Source of the DNA: Pratylenchus scribneri
Taxonomy: Eukaryota; Nematoda; Chromadorea; Rhabditida; Pratylenchidae
Direction of reading: 5' to 3'
DNA length: 64,000 nucleotides
Assembly (NCBI GenBank): GCA_030063045.1
Contig: JAQSEB010000203.1
Location: 62,001-126,000 of the forward strand
In this document: piece by piece, positions 58,501-64,000 of the stretch
Layout: every line of letters begins with the position of its first letter
Position numbering within the stretch: position 1 is the stretch's first letter
Notes under the pieces: model-generated
Told to the model about the DNA's origin: nothing
Seen by the model: the letters and a program-made list of their open reading frames with translations, nothing else
Database searches by the model: none
Program-made: the position numbers and the translations under genes

Positions 58501-58970
58501 AATAAAAATAATATTTAAATTAAAATAATATTTGTGAAATTCAGAAATGATTATAATTAACAAAGGAGAGAATTATATAACATTTTTTCACATATTTTTT
58601 GTTCGGTAAAATTTAAAACAAATATTAATTTGGAATTTAATTCTGAGCCCCGAAGGGGCGAAATTACTTAGATGAAGCCGAGTACAAAGCGAATTGGCAA
58701 ATGCAAAGTCTATAGATTATATTTTCATAAATTTCCTTTTGATTTTTAAATTTTCTTTAATATTTCTCATATTTCATTCAAGTGGTAGCTGAGCGCCGAA
58801 GGCGCGAAGCGTTAGATCTGAGCCCCGAAGGGGCGAAGATGAAAAAGTATAAATCACGATGTCCCCAAAGGGCTTAAGCCCAGCAGTATAAAATCCGTCC
58901 CCACATATCGCAACCTCCCACTGTTCCAACCCAGAGTTGTAGGCGGTTTGCGAGCCCGCTTGCGGGCTAG
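55509..58970. repeat. 3.46 kb tandem duplication, copy 1
   Basis: Starting at TTATATGTATATAAAAAAAT, this block is repeated almost base for base from 58971. Differences are a few homopolymer length changes and rare substitutions. It comprises a front part of about 750 bases (with AACCGGTTT words and a T-arm-like end), a GC-rich hairpin cluster (56268-56470), AT-rich DNA, and a tail with CCCCGAAGGGG and GCCCGCTTGCGGGCTAG hairpins. A frame of 108 codons (58176-58502) is kept in both copies. It has no recognised motif and could be an exon remnant. Confidence 0.93.
56268..56475. other. GC-rich cluster of mini-hairpins (copy 1)
   Basis: In a genome segment that is otherwise very AT-rich, this stretch is mostly G and C and packed with self-complementary words: GCGAGCGAAGCGAGC, GGCGCGCGAAGCGCGCC, GTAGCGAAGCGAGG, GGCCGCGGAGCGGGCC and GACCGAGCGAAGGTC. 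Several contain GCGAAGC. The same cluster is at 59731-59938, and related hairpins (GGTCGCGAAGCGACC near 56966) follow in each copy. Confidence 0.85.
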
Positions 58971-61900
58971 TTATATGTATATAAAAAAATGAGGGGGGGT
59001 TCCAGACATTTTGAGGTGTAACTCGGTTTGTGTTGGGCCAAATTGGCTAGAGTTTGGTTTTTTGGCATGATGATCTCCTAGCGCACAACTTAGGGTCCAA
59101 AGTTTGAGTGCGCAACTAACGGTTTAAAAACCGGTTTCTCCGGTTTAAGATACTGTAACTTTTTAGGGTTTGGTTTTTTCACCCCGAATCATTAGGCAAT
59201 ATTGTAGAGCATGTCGAAAGGAAGCGAATGAGCTATCGCATGACGAATTTGGTTCAAAACACAGGCCAGCGCGACGTTTGCGCTATAACTTTCTAATAAG
59301 CGAGTTTTTGATCAATGCGCGGAACTGTGTGAACGAAAGTTTGCGCATTTAGGGGCGCTGAATAGGAAAAACTCCCGAATATGGGTCAAAAAAAAATTTC
59401 AGAGCAAACGGAATTACGGCTAGGAAGTTATGGCCATTTGAAATTTTTGAAAAATTTGCATTTTTTTGACGCCGCAGGCTATAACTTTTTACAATTTGTG
59501 TATATCGTGGCAAGTTTGGTGTCATTTTAAAGAGCAACTCCAGGGCTTCAAAATGGTATATGGTTTGTTGGATTTGGCCAAACCGTTTAGGAGATATAAT
59601 GGTTTAAACCGGTTTGAAATGATGAAAAACCGGTTTTTACGATTTTTTGGGAATGGTCGAGGGTTCGAACCCAAGTTGCTTTAAATGATTTAAAATGATG
59701 TTTAATGACATTATAAGTGAAATTAAACCGTGGGGGGGCGAGCGAAGCGAGCTAGGTGGCGCGCGAAGCGCGCCGGCTGTTCGGGGGTGGGGGTGTGGGG
59801 GGTTTCAGGGGGGAGGGGGAGGGGGTAGCGAAGCGAGGCCGAGGCGACCGGAGCGAGGGAGGGCCGCGGAGCGGGCCGACCGAGCGAAGGTCGCCGAGGC
59901 CGAGCGTAGCGGACCCCTCCCCCTAACCCCCCTGACCAAGGCACCACCAAACCGAAACAAAATTAATATAATAAAAATAGAAACCATAAATTTATTTAAA
60001 ATCGGTTCACAACTCTAAAACTCTAAAACTGATTTGAAAAATTTTTTAATGAATTTTTTTATACTATTTAAAAAAAAAATTTGCAAATTCGCCAAATTAA
60101 AAAAATCTAAAAAAATTAATTGCCTAATAAATTAAAAAATTTGAAAAAAATATTTTAAAATCTTAAAGAATAATAGAAAAAAAATTTGAAATTTAATAAA
60201 AAGAAAATACAAAAAAAAAACATAAAAACATAGATAAAATGTTCTTCAAAATATTTTTTGTAAAACTAAAATAAAATTTCAAAAAATTTTCAGAAAAAAA
60301 AAACATAAAACAGCAGTAAATTTTATTTTAAATTTTTTTAAAAATAATATTAAATTTCGATGGCAAAAATATAATAAGAAAATATTTATTAAGTTAAAAA
60401 ATTATTTTGTGACGAGATTGAGCTAGCGGCGGTCGCGAAGCGACCGTCGCTGACTCCAATCTCGTCACAATCTAAACGAAAATGCAAATCTATAATTGCG
60501 AAAAATGCAAAATACGGCATATTGAAATGGCGTTCGACTCATTTTTCAACTTTTTGAATTTACCTTAGGCGATTATAGCGAATTAAAATGAATTTTTAAA
60601 CAATTTGGTCCTATTTTGCCATCTATAAAGGTTTAAAAATTTGAAAAAGGTAATGCAATAATCATTTTTTAAAAATAATTTTGATATTTTGTTTGGAATA
60701 TGGATCCGCTTTTGTTTTGATTATATATCGTAACGGCCTTAAAATTTTGTGAAATAAGGCTTTTCAATATTGGACTCAAACAAAGTGGTAATAAATTATA
60801 GTGTTTATTTTTTAATGGCTCATTTTGCGAATTTGAGTTTAATTGAATTAAAATTTATAAATTTAAACAAAAAGATTAATTTTATGGAAAATTTTATAAA
60901 TTATATACTTTAGAATATACGTTGGTTGGTTTAAAATCAATGAAATTTGTCATAAATAAATATTAGCCACTACACAAATTATCACCAATTATATAAATGT
61001 ATTCATTTTTAGATTCATCGATTTCCATTTTTGCCGAGGATTTTACCTCGAACCGTTATAATCCTTTCATCACTTACTGCATTCTTTCATAAACTGAATT
61101 ACAATATTAAATAAGTTTGTGAACGATTTATGATTTGGAAATTTCTATTGGCAAAATTATTTTTTGAATTTCTGTCATCGGTAAAGATCAAAAATTTTTA
61201 ATGATATTTTGATTGACTGGGAATTTCCCATTAGGCAACAAATTTTTGATCCATCAAAATTTTTGCTTAATGACTTTTACTATTGCCGATCATTAGTTCT
61301 TTAAATCTCACTCATCAAATTCAAATTTTCACATATTTTACGAGGGCAATTTTCCAATCTTCCTTTTTAATTCTTATCATTTTGAAAAGAGTAGACAATT
61401 TTTGATGATGGAAATGTTTCATTATTTCAAATTGACCCAATTTGCAAAATTCTATTACATGTTCAATATTCGATGACTAATATACTGTTGTACATTTTGC
61501 CCAAACACCTAAACTAATCAAATAATTTTGTTTCTACAAATTGAAATTCATGATTAAAATTTAAAAATTTTGGCATTAAATGGTTAACAACCATCTTTTT
61601 CCGCCACAATGAATTTATTAAATATAATTTTCCAATTTATTGGTCCCATTTCGAATTATTCCACCAATTCATTCCATTTTTTTAATGAATTATTCGCCTG
61701 CATTGGATATTTTTCAATTGAAGAAAATTACACAGGAAGGAATCCAATTTAAGCAAGGTTATTTAATATCTTTTTTTTATTTATTTCATTTTTTAATATT
61801 TCTTCACGTCAAATTCCGACTATTCGATTTCATTTGGACTGAATATATTTTGCAAAAATGCCATTTTGAAAGAATTACAAATTGGACAAATTTATTTCAT

Positions 61901-62435
61901 CTTGACCAAATTGAAGGCCGCCTTTTCATTTTGGTACCATTAAATGCAAAAAAAGTTATAATTTAATAAAAATAATATTTAAATTAAAATAATATTTGTG
62001 AAATTCAGAAATGATTATAATTAACAAAGGAGAGAATTATATAACATTTTTTCACATATTTTTTGTTCGGTAAAATTTAAAACAAATATTAATTTGGAAT
62101 TTAATTCTGAGCCCCGAAGGGGCGAAATTACTTAGATGAAGCCGAGTACAAAGCGAATTGGCAAATGCAAAGTCTATAGATTATATTTTCATAAATTTCC
62201 TTTTGATTTTTAAATTTTCTTTAATATTTCTCATATTTCATTCAAGTGGTAGCTGAGCGCCGAAGGCGCGAAGCGTTAGATCTGAGCCCCGAAGGGGCGA
62301 AGATGAAAAAGTATAAATCACGATGTCCCCAAAGGGCTTAAGCCCAGCAGTATAAAATCCGTCCCCACATATCGCAACCTCCCACTGTTCCAACCCAGAG
62401 TTGTAGGCGGTTTGCGAGCCCGCTTGCGGGCTAGT
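58971..62435. repeat. 3.46 kb tandem duplication, copy 2
   Basis: Near-identical to copy 1, offset 3462-3464 bases. Examples of differences are one more G in the GAGGGGGG run after 58990, a longer A run near 60213, and C to A near 60898. The end, GCGAGCCCGCTTGCGGGCTAG, is followed by the same TTATATGTATATAAA as at the copy 1/copy 2 junction. Confidence 0.93.
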
Positions 62436-63560
62436 TTATATGTATATAAAAAAATGTGGGGGGTTCCACACAAATCAATGTGTAAATGTGCTTGGGAAGG
62501 GTTTTTAGGGCTAGAGAACGGTTTTAAATAACAATGATCTCCTAGCGGACAACTTTGGGTATCGATTTTGGGTGCCCGACCAACCGGTTTAAAAACCGGT
62601 TTCGAGAGTGGCCAAGTCGAGAGTTTGCTCGGGTTTGAGCTTTTCCCCAGGAATTTGATGTTTTTATGGGTAATTGAGCATGGCGAATTTTTTGGAAAAA
62701 AAATTTTTTTTACGCGTGCGTTTTCCGCTCCGGCATAGTGCCAACATAAAAATTAGGGGGGATGAAGCTTTGAAATCAAATTTGAGATTTTGCCGGAGGT
62801 TTTGGTTTTAGTGTGTGGTATCATTCGAAAGCTGATCTCCTAGGGAATTCAGGAAAAATTTTGGTTCGGACTTTTTTCCCCTCATTCTCGAGATATAAGT
62901 CGAGAAAAAAATAAATGGCCAAATTTGGCCACTTTTTTGGCCATAAAATTTTCCCGCGCGAGTTTGTGCCAAATCGCTTAGATATTTTGTAGCCACTGTA
63001 AAAACGCGTCGAATGAGCTATCACACGCCAAATTTGGTTAATTTCGAAGGGAGTTATGGCAAAATCGTATCTACAGCCAATACAGGTGCTTTTAGGCTCG
63101 CAGCGCAAACCGTTGTTGGTAAACAAAGTGGGGCGAAAGTGTTTTTAGGCGTAGAAAATTCGGGGAAAAATTATAAAAAAAAGATCTCGCCGAAAAGTCC
63201 AAGCGTTCAAAAGTTATGCCGGTTTAAATGGTTCAAAATTTAGAATTTTTTTCGCGCATGCAAGTAAAATTTTTTCCTACGGTTTTTTAGGACACCGAAT
63301 TTAGTCTTATTTGATAGAGCTGAACCAGAGCTTTAAAATGATATATGGTTTGTGGGGGTTTGGACCAGCGGTTTCGGAGTTAAACCGGTTTAAGTGGGTC
63401 GGATTTGGGTGAAAACCGCCTTTAGCGTAGGGGGTTAAAATCGATTTTTTATGAGGTCGTGGGTTCGAATCCCAGTAAAAGCAAATGATTTAAAATGATA
63501 AAATATGATAATATAAATTATTCTGAACCGGTTTTAAACCATTTAAACCGGTTTAAAAAT
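62436..63560. repeat. diverged relative of the front part of the 3.46 kb unit
   Basis: It begins with the same TTATATGTATATAAAAAAAT word and keeps GATCTCCTAGCGGACAACTT, GGTTTAAAAACCGGTTTC, GTCGAATGAGCTATCACACG, GATATATGGTTTGTGGGGG and the T-arm-like GGGTTCGAATCCCAG near its end. Elsewhere it has drifted far. It lacks the GC-rich hairpin cluster. Confidence 0.75.
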
Positions 63561-63654
63561 TTTTAAAATTTTCATAATTTCCATTTTTCCATAAACAAAT
63601 AGTCGAATATAGGGTAATCAATGACGCTGAGCACGAATTTGATATCCATTTTCG

Positions 63655-63735
63655 CTTTTGATGATGTAGTCCAGTGGTTTGACTATAGATTGATAATTTT
63701 GAGGTCGAAGGTTCAATTCCTACCAGCGGCAAATC
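63655..63735 (+). other. tRNA-like sequence (SINE head or tRNA-derived repeat)
   Basis: GTAGTCCAGTGGTTTGACT looks like a D-arm with A box (AGTC pairs with GACT), and GAGGTCGAAGGTTCAATTCC looks like a variable loop plus T-arm with B box, at tRNA-like spacing. The anticodon and acceptor stems do not pair well, so this is not a functional tRNA as I read it. A GCTGAGCACGAATTTGATAT word upstream is shared with 39401-39420. Confidence 0.45.
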
Positions 63736-63867
63736 ATTTTTACACATCAATAATCCAATTTAAATACATATAAATGAAATATTAATGAATATAAAAAAAT
63801 ATTAAAATTCTTTTTTTTTCCATAAAATATTCCAATTTCCAAATAGTGAGTGCTGCATTACTCGACG

Positions 63868-64000
63868 GCTTTGTAAAAAAATGAGGGGGGATCCATGCAT
63901 TTTCTGGGAAAACTTTTTTTTGTGCCAACCGATTTTGGCGCTTTTTGTTCAGGGAATATAATGATCTCCTGCCCAAGAGATTTGGCCAAAAATTTTTTCA
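63868..64000. repeat. start of another relative of the 3.46 kb unit, cut by the window end
   Basis: GTAAAAAAATGAGGGGGGAT followed by CCATGCATTTT and later AATGATCTCCTGCCCAAGAG matches the opening order of the units at 55509, 58971 and 62436. Confidence 0.6.

Noticed and set aside
63655..63735. Functional tRNA gene
   Set aside because: D-arm and T-arm look right but the anticodon and acceptor stems do not pair.

Overview
The window is AT-rich eukaryotic DNA whose genes carry many very short introns (about 36-60 bases, GT...AG). Host-type genes include a divergent 7-transmembrane chemoreceptor, a BTB gene, a SPRY-like gene, a synaptotagmin and a serine carboxypeptidase. Together these suggest a nematode. 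A plant-parasitic or related clade is possible, but that is only an inference.

Region 1 (about 1-18.6 kb, perhaps to 19.4 kb) is most of a Maverick/Polinton, a virus-like DNA transposon. I reconstructed the exon structures by hand, and every recognised core gene stays open with whole-codon totals. They are: protein-primed family B DNA polymerase (+, 3675-9098); integrase with chromodomain, two conserved Polinton-type small proteins and the packaging ATPase (-, 9108-12243); and penton-like protein, pX/pVI-like protein and major capsid protein (+, 14249-17647). Accessory genes fill the rest. The most striking one (-, 12693-13266) encodes about 164 residues that read as an Argonaute PAZ domain with no PIWI domain. 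A virus-like element carrying a PAZ-only protein would be well placed to interfere with small-RNA silencing. The element also has a small type I membrane protein gene with a mucin-like stalk (-, 17639-18574) and several unknown genes. Genes are packed with start/stop overlaps of 8-23 bases. No Ulp1-like protease was recognised, and the left end lies outside the window.

Region 2 (20.2-23.2 kb) holds a two-C2-domain synaptotagmin gene (-). Region 3 (23.4-37.5 kb) has no supportable gene. It is a patchwork of diverged tandem duplications, fold-back elements and two adjacent minisatellites (45 bp and 60 bp units).

Region 4 (37.6-55.2 kb) holds a BTB gene with serially duplicated 3' exons (-), a 7TM chemoreceptor gene with an apparent homopolymer frameshift (-), a complete serine carboxypeptidase gene with two alternative signal-peptide exons (+), and a gene with two tandem SPRY-like units (-). 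Minisatellites and fold-back elements sit in or beside these genes.

Region 5 (55.5-64 kb) is a near-identical 3.46 kb tandem duplication followed by two diverged relatives of its first part. It has clusters of GCGAAGC mini-hairpins, a Helitron-like 3' end and tRNA T-arm-like modules. Exon boundaries throughout are my own reading, not transcript evidence.
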